From: Candidatus Zixiibacteriota bacterium
Lineage (GTDB): Bacteria > Zixibacteria > MSB-5A5 > GN15 > JACZUZ01
DNA length: 64,000 bases
Direction of reading: 5' to 3'
Assembly: GCA_024280775.1 (NCBI GenBank)
Contig: JAJRPM010000015.1
Span: 207,721-271,720 of the forward strand
Shown here: piece by piece, positions 45,765-55,810 of the stretch
Layout: every line of letters starts with the position of its first letter
Numbering within the stretch: the first letter of the stretch is position 1
The notes under the pieces: generated by a model
Databases searched by the model: none
Seen by the model: the letters and a program-made list of their open reading frames with translations, nothing else
Told to the model about the DNA's origin: nothing
Position numbers and translations under genes: made by a program

Positions 45765-46307
45765 TTATGCGCCTGCGGTCTTACCGGCTTTGCGCTGAAT
45801 TATCTCATTCTCGTACTTGATGCCCTTGCCCTTATATGGCTCCGGCGGTCTGACTCTGCGAATTCGCACAGCGGCTTCGCCGACTGCTTGTTTGTCAATG
45901 CCCTCAATTACGACCTTGTTTTCTTTGGCCAAAACACTTACTGAAACACCCTCAGCGGCCCCAAAGAGCACTGGGTGGGAGAAGCCAACTGTCAATTCTA
46001 GTGACTTGCCCTTCATCTCGGCCTTGTAACCAACTCCGACCAATTGGAGAGTTTTCTTGTACCCTTCGGTGACACCTATCACCATGTTCTGTATCAAAGC
46101 GCGAGTTAGTCCGTGCAGAGCGCGATTATCTTTTTGATCATCGGGACGAGTAACCACAATCTGGTCCTCTACCTGCGCAACAGTCATGTTTTTATGCATG
46201 GTGCGCTCTAGCTCCCCTTTGGGGCCTTTGACCTTTACGTGCGAACCATTCAAAGTGATGGTTACACCTTTTGGTATCTCTACGGGTTTCTTACCTATTC
46301 GTGACAT
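45765..46307 (-). CDS. rplF: 50S ribosomal protein L6
   Basis: 180 residues. MSRIGKKPVEIPKGVTITLNG, then IRRVRPPEPYKGKGIKYENE at the end. Two-domain protein near the factor-binding site. Confidence 0.97.
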   Translation of the reverse strand: MSRIGKKPVEIPKGVTITLNGSHVKVKGPKGELERTMHKNMTVAQVEDQIVVTRPDDQKDNRALHGLTRALIQNMVIGVTEGYKKTLQLVGVGYKAEMKGKSLELTVGFSHPVLFGAAEGVSVSVLAKENKVVIEGIDKQAVGEAAVRIRRVRPPEPYKGKGIKYENEIIQRKAGKTAGA

Positions 46308-46355
46308 TTTCTATATTCCTGTCCAAGCTCTTATCAAGCAAAAGTTCAATACCCG

Positions 46356-46757
46356 CTACCACACACGGCAGATTAGCTCACCACCGATTCGTTTACGTCC
46401 GGCTTCAATGTTTGTCATCACGCCTGATGACGTTGAAATAATTGTCATACCGAGTTTGCGACGTCCCATATAAGGCGCCTCGGTAGAGTTGACGTATTTA
46501 CGCAGACCCGGGCGAGAGAGTCGGTCTATTCCACTGATGACTGACTTATCGTCCTTATTGTAACGCAAGAACACTCTGATAATGCCCTGCTTATTATCTT
46601 CAAACTCTTCGACATGCTTGATATACTGGCGCTCCAAAAGGATACGTGCAATTTGACGCTTCAATTTGGAAGCGGGAATATCAACAGCGCGTCGCTTGGC
46701 TTTGGCGCCGTTGCGAATGCGTGTAAGCATATCAGCTATTGGATCTGTTTGCGACAT
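46356..46757 (-). CDS. rpsH: 30S ribosomal protein S8
   Basis: 133 residues. MSQTDPIADMLTRIRNGAKAKRRAVDIPASKLK and the C-terminal TSSGVMTNIEAGRKRIGGELICRVW are typical. S8 is the usual autogenous regulator of the spc operon. Confidence 0.97.
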   Translation of the reverse strand: MSQTDPIADMLTRIRNGAKAKRRAVDIPASKLKRQIARILLERQYIKHVEEFEDNKQGIIRVFLRYNKDDKSVISGIDRLSRPGLRKYVNSTEAPYMGRRKLGMTIISTSSGVMTNIEAGRKRIGGELICRVW

Positions 46758-46896
46758 TGTTACTTTGTCTTTCTCTTACTGCTATGTAACCGCACATCAT
46801 TGATGTACATGTTACTGCACTCATCATCAGTATCCGAAGCCATTTTTTACATTCGGACTTAACGACGACCAATTTCTTACTTGTTCTGTCTCTAGC

Positions 46897-47082
46897 TTAC
46901 CAGCTCGCTTTTACAACACCCGGGAGATCACCACAGAGGGCCATTTCACGGAAACAGATTCGACACATACCGAATTTTCTCAAGAACCCACGCGGACGGC
47001 CACATCTGCGGCACCGACTATATCCACGGACTTTGAATTTCGGTTTACGAGCGGCTTTAGCTATTAGGCATTTCTTCGCCAC
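46897..47082 (-). CDS. rpsN: 30S ribosomal protein S14, zinc type
   Basis: 61 residues, the short zinc-binding form. C-x2-C in CRRCGRPRG and C-x2-C in GMCRICFRE supply the four ligands. Ends [10 protein letters not shown]. Between rplE and rpsH. Confidence 0.97.
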   Translation of the reverse strand: MAKKCLIAKAARKPKFKVRGYSRCRRCGRPRGFLRKFGMCRICFREMALCGDLPGVVKASW

Positions 47083-47144
47083 AAATTCCTCCAGTCAATC
47101 CAACGCTATTAGTTATGATACATTAGCGTCGACGACACCTTCTT

Positions 47145-47705
47145 TTAGTACTGTTGTTGCTCTCTCGGTTTCTGGAATGGCATACCAAACAATTCCAAAA
47201 GCCTGCGACATTCTTCGTCAGTTCTTGCAGTTGAGCTAATGGTGATAGTCAACCCTCTGACCTTATCAATCTTATCATAGTCGATCTCTGGAAAGATCAA
47301 CTGTTCTTTAATACCAATACTGTAGTTGCCACGGCCGTCAAATGATTTAGTTGGCACTCCTCTGAAGTCACGGACTCGCGGTAGCGCGAGGCTCATGAAT
47401 CTATCAAAGAACTCATACATATTGTCGCGACGCAGAGTTACCCGACAGCCGATAGGCATGTCCTCACGCAACTTGAAATTCGATATCGACTTTCTAGCGC
47501 GGGTGGTGACAACTTTTTGTCCGGTAATAATCTCAAGATCACGCAGGGCGGCCTCAAGCGCTTTCGGTGTCTGTACCGCTTCACCAACACCGATATTTAG
47601 GCAGATTTTTTCAAGACGCGGAACTTGCATTACCGAACTGTACTTGAATTCCTTCACCAATTGCGGCTGGATTTCACTTAGATATTTGTCTTTGAGTCTC
47701 GACAT
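47145..47705 (-). CDS. rplE: 50S ribosomal protein L5
   Basis: 186 residues. [45 protein letters not shown] and [18 protein letters not shown] identify L5, which contacts 5S rRNA and P-site tRNA. Confidence 0.97.
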   Translation of the reverse strand: MSRLKDKYLSEIQPQLVKEFKYSSVMQVPRLEKICLNIGVGEAVQTPKALEAALRDLEIITGQKVVTTRARKSISNFKLREDMPIGCRVTLRRDNMYEFFDRFMSLALPRVRDFRGVPTKSFDGRGNYSIGIKEQLIFPEIDYDKIDKVRGLTITISSTARTDEECRRLLELFGMPFQKPREQQQY

Positions 47706-47756
47706 GAAGGCGCTCGTTATTCCAAAAGATTTCGTATTAAACGTATTAAGTATCTA

Positions 47757-48128
47757 TTAAATCTCAGACCCGGTTTTGGTGCAAATACGCACGCGCGTTT
47801 TGCGGCCATTCGGGGCCTCAATGAATTTTGTTCCTATGCGAGTTGGCCCACCTAATTCCGGTGAGTACAACGCGACTCTGCTACGATGTATCGGCGCCTC
47901 TTTTTCGACAATCCCACCCTGCTGGTTCGCCTGGGAGGGTTTGGAATGACGCTTGACGATATTGAATCCTTCTACCAAAACGGTGTTCTTTTTTCTGTCG
48001 ACGAACAGCACTTTGCCTACGCGCTTGCCTGAACCGCTATCAGAGGAATCTTTACCATCCTTCTTAGTCTCATGACGTCTCAATGCGCCTGAGAGGATGA
48101 AAACCATGTCACCTTTTCTAATATCCAT
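47757..48128 (-). CDS. rplX: 50S ribosomal protein L24
   Basis: 123 residues. The KOW motif at the N-terminus (KGDMVFILSGA...KRVGKVLFVDRKKN) is split by an inserted polar loop, ETKKDGKDSSDSGSG, where most L24 have a short K/G turn. The C-terminal IVEKEAPIHRSRVAL and GRKTRVRICTKTG are normal. Assembly initiator of the 50S subunit. Confidence 0.95.
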   Translation of the reverse strand: MDIRKGDMVFILSGALRRHETKKDGKDSSDSGSGKRVGKVLFVDRKKNTVLVEGFNIVKRHSKPSQANQQGGIVEKEAPIHRSRVALYSPELGGPTRIGTKFIEAPNGRKTRVRICTKTGSEI

Positions 48129-48142
48129 ACTGTCTCCGTCGC

Positions 48143-48511
48143 TCAGATAACTTCCGGCGCAAGCGAAATGATTTTCATGTATTGTCTCTCGCGTAGCTCG
48201 CGCGCCACCGGGCCAAAAATACGAGTGCCACGAGGCTCATTGTTTTCGTTAATGATTACCGCCGCATTGTCAGAAAAGCGAATCAATGATCCGTCACTTC
48301 TGCGCACCGGTTGTTTGGTTCTCACAACCACAGCTACGCACACTTCGGATTTCTTAACTGTTCCGCCTGGGATAGCGTCCTTGACGGCAACTTTGATTCT
48401 GTCACCGATACGCGCATATTTTTTGCGTGTGCCACCGAGAATACGGAAACACATGACTCTGCGCGCGCCGGAATTATCGGCAACAACTAAATTTGTATAT
48501 TCTTGAATCAT
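48143..48511 (-). CDS. rplN: 50S ribosomal protein L14
   Basis: 122 residues. [27 protein letters not shown] and the end [24 protein letters not shown] are diagnostic. Confidence 0.97.
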   Translation of the reverse strand: MIQEYTNLVVADNSGARRVMCFRILGGTRKKYARIGDRIKVAVKDAIPGGTVKKSEVCVAVVVRTKQPVRRSDGSLIRFSDNAAVIINENNEPRGTRIFGPVARELRERQYMKIISLAPEVI

Positions 48512-48546
48512 CTTGCTATATCGCGTTCGCTATTGAACGTGCTCCC

Positions 48547-48819
48547 CTATTTTGCCTTCGTGACAATTTCAAGCATGCGCCAGCGTTTGGTTTTCGATAG
48601 CGGACGTGTTTCTATTACCCGAACGAAATCTCCAACGCCCGCCTCATTGTTCGCATCATGGGCATATAACTTAGAGCTGAGCTTGATGGTTTTGCCATAA
48701 AGCGGGTGTCTAAGAGTTCTATCCAATCGAACAACGATTGTTTGATTCATCTTATCAGAAACGACAACGCCGGTACGGCTCTTCCGTTCGTTTCTGGACT
48801 CTGTGGTCGATTCGGTCAT
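48547..48819 (-). CDS. rpsQ: 30S ribosomal protein S17
   Basis: 90 residues. [41 protein letters not shown] is the OB-fold core. The N-terminal dozen residues ([11 protein letters not shown]) are extra and polar. Confidence 0.96.
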   Translation of the reverse strand: MTESTTESRNERKSRTGVVVSDKMNQTIVVRLDRTLRHPLYGKTIKLSSKLYAHDANNEAGVGDFVRVIETRPLSKTKRWRMLEIVTKAK

Positions 48820-48904
48820 TTAGGATTCTCCTAGCTACTGCATTGATATCATGCGGCTCACTGGGCTAGTATCTCAAGCCTTCCGCTATCATCAAATTAG
48901 AAAT

Positions 48905-49141
48905 CTATTTCTTCTGCAGTATATCCACTTTCGTTTCTGTAATTGGCCGAATCCCTTTTTCGTCTTCAGCAAGTATTGTTGATATCCTGGCAGAGTCGCG
49001 TCTGATTTCACGCAAACGAAGCGGATTATCTAATGGCTTCAAAGTGCGACGCATCAAGAGATTAAACTGCTCCTCTTTCAGGTCGTTTTGCTTAATCACT
49101 AATTCTTCGCGAGTCATATCTCGCAATGAGGATATTCTCAT
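48905..49141 (-). CDS. rpmC: 50S ribosomal protein L29
   Basis: 78 residues. RDMTREELVIKQNDLKEEQFNLLMRRTLKPLDNPLRLREIRRDSARIST is the two-helix L29 hairpin near the polypeptide exit tunnel. A C-terminal tail of about 15 residues (RPITETKVDILQKK) is added. One base separates it from rplP. Confidence 0.96.
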   Translation of the reverse strand: MRISSLRDMTREELVIKQNDLKEEQFNLLMRRTLKPLDNPLRLREIRRDSARISTILAEDEKGIRPITETKVDILQKK

Positions 49142-49142
49142 C

Positions 49143-49559
49143 CTACATACCCTCCGTCTCGGCGCGAGTTACAAATTTGGTCTTCATCGGGAGCTTGTGA
49201 TCGGCTAAACGCAATGCGGCGCGGGCCAATTCCTCACTTACACCCTGGACTTCAAATAGAATTCGGCCCGGTTTGATTACAGCTACCCAGTATTCCGGGG
49301 AGCCTTTACCCTTACCCATTCTGGTTTCTGCCGGCTTTTGTGTAACTGGCTTATCTGGAAATACGCGAATCCAAACTTTTCCACCACGTTTCAACTTACG
49401 TGTCAGCGCGACACGAGCGGCTTCGATTTGACGGTTAGTCATCCAGGCCGCTTCAAGCGACTTGAGTCCGAATTCACCAAAATCCACGCGCGCTCCGCGA
49501 TAGGCTTTGCCTTTACGGCGACCTCTTTGAGTCTTGCGGAATTTTACTCTCTTGGGCAT
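49143..49559 (-). CDS. rplP: 50S ribosomal protein L16
   Basis: 138 residues from [18 protein letters not shown] drop the two extra residues in the track. [33 protein letters not shown] is diagnostic. It contacts the A-site tRNA elbow. Confidence 0.97.
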   Translation of the reverse strand: MPKRVKFRKTQRGRRKGKAYRGARVDFGEFGLKSLEAAWMTNRQIEAARVALTRKLKRGGKVWIRVFPDKPVTQKPAETRMGKGKGSPEYWVAVIKPGRILFEVQGVSEELARAALRLADHKLPMKTKFVTRAETEGM

Positions 49560-49619
49560 TAACATGGGTAAACTATCTCCTGACAGACATACCAGCCTAC
49601 TAGAGGCCGATCAATCTGA

Positions 49620-50507
49620 TTATTTCTTATCTCCAGCCGAATTATCTCCGGCGGCTGGGGCGCTTGAGTCGCCTGTTTTTTCGGACTTCTTGGCGGCGCC
49701 ACTTGCCGAGGCGGAAGCCTCAGACCCTGACTCTGTGCGACGTCTAACTCTTCCACGCGGACGACGCGGCTTGCGACGCTCTGGCGGACCACCGCGTTTG
49801 CGACTACGATCCTGCTGAGCTCCCATTTCTGCCAGCTGTTCAGCTTCTTCGCGGTCTGAATGGTCGGCGAAGTCACCACGATCGAGGATCTCACCTTTGC
49901 AAATCCAAACTTTCACTCCAATAGCGCCGTAGGTCGTGCGAGCGGTTGAAGTCGCATAGTCAATATCACCGCGTAGTGTGTGCAAAGGCACTCTTCCCTG
50001 ATGGTATTTTTCCGAACGAGCGATTTCCGCTCCGTTGAGACGGCCACCGCAGATGATCTTGATTCCCTGCGCTCCCATTTTCATGGTTGCGGCAATAGAC
50101 TTCTTCATGGCGCGACGGAAGGCGATTCTTCCGGTAAGCTGATAGGCAATTCCATCGGCCACCAACTGAGCGGATAACTCCGGCTTCTTGACTTCGACGA
50201 TATTCAACGTGATGTCTTTACCAGTCAGCAATTGTAACTCACTGCGTAGTTTATCGACTTCGGAGCCTTTTCGTCCGATGACAATTCCCGGGCGAGAAGT
50301 ATGAATGTCCACCGTTACTTTTTTCGGCGCACGTTGAATCGCTACCTTTGCTACGCCGGCATTATTCAAACGAGATTTGATGTATCGCCTTATCTGCATG
50401 TCCTCGAAAATCAATTCGCGGTATGTTGCGCCTCTTGCAAACCAGCGGCTATTCCACGCTCGATTCACGCCAAGTCTAAACCCTACGGGATGTGTTTTCT
50501 GACCCAA
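49620..50507 (-). CDS. rpsC: 30S ribosomal protein S3 with a long C-terminal tail
   Basis: 295 residues against a usual 210-230. The KH domain ([20 protein letters not shown]) and the C-terminal S3 domain ([22 protein letters not shown]) are intact. After about residue 215 comes an Arg/Pro-rich stretch ([22 protein letters not shown]) and a Ser/Ala/Glu tail. It lies at the mRNA entry site, so the tail could reach mRNA or the solvent side. Confidence 0.96.
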   Translation of the reverse strand: MGQKTHPVGFRLGVNRAWNSRWFARGATYRELIFEDMQIRRYIKSRLNNAGVAKVAIQRAPKKVTVDIHTSRPGIVIGRKGSEVDKLRSELQLLTGKDITLNIVEVKKPELSAQLVADGIAYQLTGRIAFRRAMKKSIAATMKMGAQGIKIICGGRLNGAEIARSEKYHQGRVPLHTLRGDIDYATSTARTTYGAIGVKVWICKGEILDRGDFADHSDREEAEQLAEMGAQQDRSRKRGGPPERRKPRRPRGRVRRRTESGSEASASASGAAKKSEKTGDSSAPAAGDNSAGDKK

Positions 50508-50518
50508 GTTATACGCTC

Positions 50519-51103
50519 CTATTTGGACTCTTTAGCGGAGTCCTGCCCTTTAGAGGCATCAGCTTTTTTTGCTACGGTTTTCTTGGTAGCGGCTTTTTTG
50601 GTAGCAGTCTTTTTGACTGCCGACTTCTTTGCAGCGCCACCTGCGGTTTTCGCTTTCGGCGCGGCGCTCTTAGCCACTACTTTTGGGGTAGCAACCTTTT
50701 TCTTCGCCGTTTTCTTTTTCTTCGCACGAGTTCCCGGCTCAGCTTCGGAGGCATAGCCGGAGACTTCAATAGTCAAATGGCAATAGCGCTTCTGAATCCT
50801 GTTGGCTCTGCCCATCGCACGGAACTCCATGCGCTTTTGAATCGGACCAGAGTCCACCGAGACCATCGAGATATGTAAATCTTCAGGATGCAACTTCCTG
50901 CCGCCGAGATCCACTTCCATTGCGTTAGCAACGGCAGATTTAAGAGTCTTGGCCAATGTGGTGGCCAATTTGCGTTTGGCCGCGAAGTTGAGACGCTCAA
51001 GCGCCTGCTCGGCGCGGAGTCCTCTAATAGTGCGCGCAATTTGCCGCAACTTTCTATCGCCTATCCGCAGATAGCGCGCTCTTGCTACTTTTTTGACAAA
51101 CAT
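50519..51103 (-). CDS. rplV: 50S ribosomal protein L22 with histone H1-like tail
   Basis: 194 residues against a usual 110-120. The L22 core is residues 1-120 ([28 protein letters not shown] ... [28 protein letters not shown]). The last 70 or so residues are an Ala/Lys-rich low-complexity tail of AAKK, VKK and ATKK units, like histone H1. The tail is in frame, stop-free and ends just before rpsC. Confidence 0.96.
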   Translation of the reverse strand: MFVKKVARARYLRIGDRKLRQIARTIRGLRAEQALERLNFAAKRKLATTLAKTLKSAVANAMEVDLGGRKLHPEDLHISMVSVDSGPIQKRMEFRAMGRANRIQKRYCHLTIEVSGYASEAEPGTRAKKKKTAKKKVATPKVVAKSAAPKAKTAGGAAKKSAVKKTATKKAATKKTVAKKADASKGQDSAKESK

Positions 51104-51123
51104 AATATTCGCACCCTCTGCGC

Positions 51124-51411
51124 CTATTTCAGCGAGGAACTCCTATCAGTGAGTTTCCCGCCATGCCCGCGGAATGTTCGCGTTGGCGCGAATTCTCCGA
51201 GCTTATGACCAACCATGTTTTCGGTGACATAGATCGGGATGAACTTATTACCCGTATGCACCGCCAGCGTATGACCAATGAAATCCGGAGTAATAGTAGA
51301 GCGACGCGACCAGGTTTTAACAACCCTCTTGTCGTCTCTAGAGTTCATTACTTCGATTTTTTTCATCAGACTGTCATCTACGAACGGCCCTTTTTTCAAG
51401 GAACGAGCCAT
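51124..51411 (-). CDS. rpsS: 30S ribosomal protein S19
   Basis: 95 residues. [73 protein letters not shown]. Binds S13 in the 30S head. Confidence 0.97.
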   Translation of the reverse strand: MARSLKKGPFVDDSLMKKIEVMNSRDDKRVVKTWSRRSTITPDFIGHTLAVHTGNKFIPIYVTENMVGHKLGEFAPTRTFRGHGGKLTDRSSSLK

Positions 51412-51459
51412 ATTTCATCCTCCGTGCAATAGCGCCACTATTATGCGCCAAATTGCGTC

Positions 51460-52290
51460 CTATTTCTTTTTGCGTCTTTCGACAATCATCTTGTCAGACA
51501 GCTTTTTCTTCTTACGTGTCTTGTAACCCTTAGTCGGCTTGCCCCATGGAGTACAAGGGTGACGACCTCCGGATGAACGCCCTTCACCACCACCCATCGG
51601 GTGATCTACCGGGTTCATGGCCACGCCACGAACTTTCGGACGACGACCGCGCCAGCGAGATGCGCCTGCTTTTCCAAGCGACAGGTTCTTATGGTCAACA
51701 TTACCAACCTGACCAACTGTCGCCACACAAATTTCCGGTACCATACGTACTTCACCGGAAGGCATTTTCAAAGTAGCCATTCCCTGATCGCGCGCAACAA
51801 GTTGCGCCATGGTTCCTGCGCCGCGCACCATCTGGCCACCCTTACCGGGTCGCATCTCAACGTTATGCACTTCCGCGCCCATGGGCATTTTCACCAACGG
51901 TAGGCAATTACCCACCTGATACTCAACGCTCTCGCCTGAGTTGACCATTGTGTCAACCGATAGACCCTGCGGAGCTAGAATGTAGCGTTTCTCGCCGTCG
52001 ACATAGTGCAACAATGCGATGTTGGCGCTGCGATTCGGATCATACTCGATTGCCGCAACTCTTGCCGGAATACCGATTTTGTTGCGGCGGAAATCTATCA
52101 AACGATATTTCCGTTTGTGTCCACCACCTCGTCTACGTGAAGTGATACGACCCTTGTTGTTACGTCCACCAGTCTTGCGATTCGGCTCCAAGAGGGAACG
52201 CTCTGGCGTTGTTGAGGTAATCTCTTCAAAGCCTGATGTCGTCCGGAATCTGGTAGACGGGGTATATGGTCTGTATTTTTTTATGGCCAT
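51460..52290 (-). CDS. rplB: 50S ribosomal protein L2
   Basis: 276 residues. [50 protein letters not shown] and [39 protein letters not shown] are the standard blocks. The conserved His of the peptidyl-transferase neighbourhood lies in PVDHP. Confidence 0.97.
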   Translation of the reverse strand: MAIKKYRPYTPSTRFRTTSGFEEITSTTPERSLLEPNRKTGGRNNKGRITSRRRGGGHKRKYRLIDFRRNKIGIPARVAAIEYDPNRSANIALLHYVDGEKRYILAPQGLSVDTMVNSGESVEYQVGNCLPLVKMPMGAEVHNVEMRPGKGGQMVRGAGTMAQLVARDQGMATLKMPSGEVRMVPEICVATVGQVGNVDHKNLSLGKAGASRWRGRRPKVRGVAMNPVDHPMGGGEGRSSGGRHPCTPWGKPTKGYKTRKKKKLSDKMIVERRKKK

Positions 52291-52419
52291 TGCTCTATAT
52301 CACTAATTTGTGTTATTGCTTTATGTTGTTGCTGTGTCGTGTTGTTGCCGTGTCGTTTTCTTGCGCCGCTCTTCGCGACATTATCTTATTCTCAAATTCT
52401 CTCGGTGAGTATCCAGGTA

Positions 52420-52704
52420 TTAGATATTCTCGAAATCGGAAATGACCTGCCCTTTTTTCAAAGTGACAATCGCCTTCTTCCAGCGCGGAGTTCTTCCTAC
52501 ACGATAGCGCAAACGCTTGGACTTACCCGGCATTATCATCGTGCGCACATTGTCGACTCTCACACCGAATGCAGACTCAACAGCGCCACTAATCTCAATT
52601 TTCCCAGCGTTCCTATCAACCCGGAACACATATGAGTTGTAGGCCTCTTTTAGCGCCATTGACTTTTCGGTCGTCAGGTGCAATTCAAGTATCATCTTAT
52701 TCAT
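52420..52704 (-). CDS. rplW: 50S ribosomal protein L23
   Basis: 94 residues. HLTTEKSMALKEAYNSYVFRVDRNAGKIEISGAVESAFGV identifies L23, at the exit tunnel where chaperones and SRP dock. Its ATG overlaps the rplD stop (ATGA), so translation is coupled. Confidence 0.96.
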   Translation of the reverse strand: MNKMILELHLTTEKSMALKEAYNSYVFRVDRNAGKIEISGAVESAFGVRVDNVRTMIMPGKSKRLRYRVGRTPRWKKAIVTLKKGQVISDFENI

Positions 52705-53387
52705 CAGGAGAACACCTCCTCAGCCTTTTGCAGACCGGCGCGAGTGAAAACAATGTGATCAGCGTGAAGAGTCTCGTAGCAATTCAGCACAGTCGCCGGC
52801 AGGAATTTCACTCCCGGGATATTGCGAGCTGACATGGCCGCATTGGTGTTCTTTCCCTCTTCGAGGAAAAGTACTTTTTTACCGCTGAGCTTTAGGTTAT
52901 TGATCATTGCCACAAAGCTCTTGGTTTTGATTCCGTCAATCTCAATTTTATCTATAATCATCACGCGGTTGTTTGCGGCCCTATCTGAAAGCGCTGATAC
53001 TGTCGCGATACGCTTTAGGCGCTTAGGAAAACGCGAGTAGTAAGATCTAGGCTTTGGTCCATGTGTGATACCACCGGTTCTCCACAGAGGCGAGCGAATT
53101 GTTCCAACTCGCGCGCGTCCAGTCCCCTTTTGGCGCCAAGGCTTGGCGCCGCCACCGGAAACTTCGGCGCGCCCTTTCGACGATGAATTACCTTGCCGCT
53201 GATTGGCGAGGTAGTTTACCACGTATTGGTGCACCACTCCCTTGTTGGGGGTGACACCGAATACTTCAGGCTTCAAGTCAACTCTACCAACTTCGGAACC
53301 GTCCTGATTGTACATCGGAACAGACACACTTTGCAGAGTTGCATCCGCTGATTCTTGTTTATTCTTGCCGCTATCCATGTTCATCAC
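52704..53387 (-). CDS. rplD: 50S ribosomal protein L4
   Basis: 227 residues. The tunnel loop carries KPWRQKGTGRARVGTIRSPLWRTGGITHGPKPRSYYSRFPKRLKR. L4 is the known autoregulator of the S10 operon in gamma-proteobacteria. No leader was tested here. Confidence 0.97.
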   Translation of the reverse strand: MMNMDSGKNKQESADATLQSVSVPMYNQDGSEVGRVDLKPEVFGVTPNKGVVHQYVVNYLANQRQGNSSSKGRAEVSGGGAKPWRQKGTGRARVGTIRSPLWRTGGITHGPKPRSYYSRFPKRLKRIATVSALSDRAANNRVMIIDKIEIDGIKTKSFVAMINNLKLSGKKVLFLEEGKNTNAAMSARNIPGVKFLPATVLNCYETLHADHIVFTRAGLQKAEEVFS

Positions 53388-53411
53388 TTTCGCATTACTA
53401 CCCGAGGAAAC

Positions 53412-54035
53412 TTAGCCCCTGCTTGAAATCCTGACTTTGACTAGAGCGCCATTTTTGCCCGGCACTGTGCCTCTAACGAGTATGAGATTCTTTTCCGGCA
53501 CCACACGTACGACATCCAAACCCAAGGCTGTGACCTTGTCACCACCCATGCGTCCACCCATTTTCATACCTTTGAAAACACGTGACGGCGTTGAGGCCTG
53601 CCCGATTGAACCGGGTGCGCGCTCTCTGTCGGACTGTCCATGCGTCTTTTGCCCGCCCTTAAAACCATGACGACGCATCACACCCTGGAAACCCAAACCT
53701 TTTGAAACACCGGTAACATCAACTATTTCGCCTTCTTTGAACATATCCACCGTTAGGGAGTCACCAACTTTGACTTCACCTTCAAAGCGAATTTCGCGCA
53801 AGTGTCTCATTGGCGCAACATCCGATTTTGCGAAATGTCCGCGCTGCGGTTTGTTGAATAAACGCTCTGCGCGTTCGCCAAAACCAACCTGCACAGCGCT
53901 GTACCCGTGCTTCTCTTCGGTCATCGACTGAACCACAACATTGGGCCCCGCTTCGATAACTGTAACCGGGATTGCCTCCCCATCCTCACGGAAGACGCGC
54001 GTCATACCAACTTTTGAACCAATTAGTTCTCTCAT
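53412..54035 (-). CDS. rplC: 50S ribosomal protein L3
   Basis: 207 residues. MRELIGSKVGMTRVFREDGEAIPVTVIEAGP, and GFQGVMRRHGFKGGQKTHGQSDRERAPGSIGQASTPSRVFKGMKMGGRMG with the central extension reaching the peptidyl-transferase centre. Confidence 0.97.
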   Translation of the reverse strand: MRELIGSKVGMTRVFREDGEAIPVTVIEAGPNVVVQSMTEEKHGYSAVQVGFGERAERLFNKPQRGHFAKSDVAPMRHLREIRFEGEVKVGDSLTVDMFKEGEIVDVTGVSKGLGFQGVMRRHGFKGGQKTHGQSDRERAPGSIGQASTPSRVFKGMKMGGRMGGDKVTALGLDVVRVVPEKNLILVRGTVPGKNGALVKVRISSRG

Positions 54036-54085
54036 ATCCCCTAAACCTTTTCAGGTCAGACACTTTCAGACCCCCGAAGGGCCTA

Positions 54086-54394
54086 TCAGGTCTTAATCTC
54101 CACATCAACACCGGCCGGCAAGTCAAGCTTCATCAACGCATCAACTGTCTGTGCAGTTGAGTCATGAATCTCTAGCAGGCGCTTGTGCACGCGCGTTTCA
54201 AATTGCTCACGTGACTTCTTGTCTACGTGAGGTGACCGCAAAACAGTATAGACCGTACGCTTAGTAGGCAACGGAACCGGGCCCGACACACGAGCTCCAG
54301 TGCGCAATGCTGTGCGCACGATTTCTTTCGCTGACCTGTCGAGAGTGAAATTGTCGTAAGCGCGAAGCCTAATTCTGATCTTTTGCATCTGCAT
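54086..54394 (-). CDS. rpsJ: 30S ribosomal protein S10
   Basis: 102 residues. [63 protein letters not shown] is typical. Two ATGs (residues 1 and 3) are possible starts, and no Shine-Dalgarno decides. It opens the S10 block after tuf. Confidence 0.96.
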   Translation of the reverse strand: MQMQKIRIRLRAYDNFTLDRSAKEIVRTALRTGARVSGPVPLPTKRTVYTVLRSPHVDKKSREQFETRVHKRLLEIHDSTAQTVDALMKLDLPAGVDVEIKT

Positions 54395-54479
54395 GTTTTT
54401 TCATATCGCGTCGCGAGCTTCCCTACCTGATGGAGCCGCGAACAACGCCTTTACTTAATCCGCTATCTTTGTTAGTCCG

Positions 54480-55682
54480 TTACTCAATAACCTCAGTTAC
54501 AACTCCGGCGCCTACTGTGCGGCCGCCTTCACGAATCGCGAAACGAAGCTCTTTCTCCATCGCAATCGGAGCTATCAATTCAATTGTCATCTGAACATTG
54601 TCACCAGGCATTACCATCTCAACGCCATCAGGCAATGTTGCAATACCGGTCACGTCAGTCGTACGGAAGTAAAACTGAGGACGGTAGCCGCTGAAGAACG
54701 GAGTGTGACGACCGCCTTCTTCTTTGGAGAGGATATAGACCTCGCCCTTAAACTTTGTATGAGGATGAATACTGCCCGGCTTGGCCAATACCATGCCGCG
54801 CTCCAAGTCATCCTTGTCAATACCGCGCAACAACAATCCAACATTATCACCGGCCTGACCCTCATCAAGCAGTTTGCGGAACATCTCAACACCGGTACAA
54901 ACGGTCTTCTTAGTCTCGCGAATACCGACGCGCTCAATCTCTTCGCCAACCTTGACAATGCCGCGCTCAATACGGCCGGTGCCTACTGTGCCACGACCGG
55001 TGATTGAGAATACATCCTCAACAGGCATCAAGAAAGGCTTATCTGTCTCACGCTCCGGCTGTGGAATGTAAGTATCAAGAGCGTTCATCAATTCAGTGAT
55101 ACTCTTGAACGCGTCATCTTCTTTTTTGCCCTGCTGGGCGGCGGTCATGGCATTGAGAGCTGAACCGCGGATGATCGGAATATCATCACCGGGGAACTTG
55201 TACTGGCTGAGAAGCTCGCGAACTTCAAGCTCCACCAAATCCAACAATTCTTCATCATCAACCATATCGCATTTGTTCATGAACACTACGATATATGGAA
55301 CACCAACCTGACGAGCCAAAAGGATGTGCTCGCGAGTCTGAGGCATCGGGCCGTCTGCGGCCGATACCACCAAAACAGCGCCGTCCATTTGCGCCGCGCC
55401 GGTGATCATGTTCTTGACATAATCGGCGTGACCCGGGCAATCGACGTGAGCATAGTGACGGTTTTCCGTCTCATACTCTACGTGAGCGGTGGCAATCGTA
55501 ATGCCGCGTTCGCGCTCTTCAGGAGCATTATCAATCGAATCAAAACTGCGAACCTCGCCACCATTGGCGACCGCCTGGACCATAGTCATAGCCGCGGTCA
55601 AGGTCGTCTTACCGTGATCTACGTGACCAATCGTTCCTACATTTACATGCGGCTTGGTGCGCTCATATTTCTGCCTGGCCAT
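54480..55682 (-). CDS. tuf: Elongation factor Tu
   Basis: 400 residues. GTPase motifs [18 protein letters not shown] and [10 protein letters not shown] are all present. Domain 2 and 3 blocks [20 protein letters not shown] and [13 protein letters not shown] are intact. It lies between fusA and rpsJ, the usual FCB and proteobacterial str-S10 junction. Confidence 0.98.
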   Translation of the reverse strand: MARQKYERTKPHVNVGTIGHVDHGKTTLTAAMTMVQAVANGGEVRSFDSIDNAPEERERGITIATAHVEYETENRHYAHVDCPGHADYVKNMITGAAQMDGAVLVVSAADGPMPQTREHILLARQVGVPYIVVFMNKCDMVDDEELLDLVELEVRELLSQYKFPGDDIPIIRGSALNAMTAAQQGKKEDDAFKSITELMNALDTYIPQPERETDKPFLMPVEDVFSITGRGTVGTGRIERGIVKVGEEIERVGIRETKKTVCTGVEMFRKLLDEGQAGDNVGLLLRGIDKDDLERGMVLAKPGSIHPHTKFKGEVYILSKEEGGRHTPFFSGYRPQFYFRTTDVTGIATLPDGVEMVMPGDNVQMTIELIAPIAMEKELRFAIREGGRTVGAGVVTEVIE

Positions 55683-55810
55683 GACGCTTGAATCCTTCCT
55701 TATAAATCCCGCTAAAAGCTGTTTTGTTTCTAATCTTTTACTGCACTAGTCGTTTGTCTAAATATCCGTTCAACCACAACAAGCGGCTGAGTAATTTGCC
55801 GACGTCTAAT

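Noticed and set aside
50301-50878. Long ORFs on the plus strand across the ribosomal operon
   Set aside because: They are shadow frames of rpsC, rplV and neighbours, with no independent start or domain.
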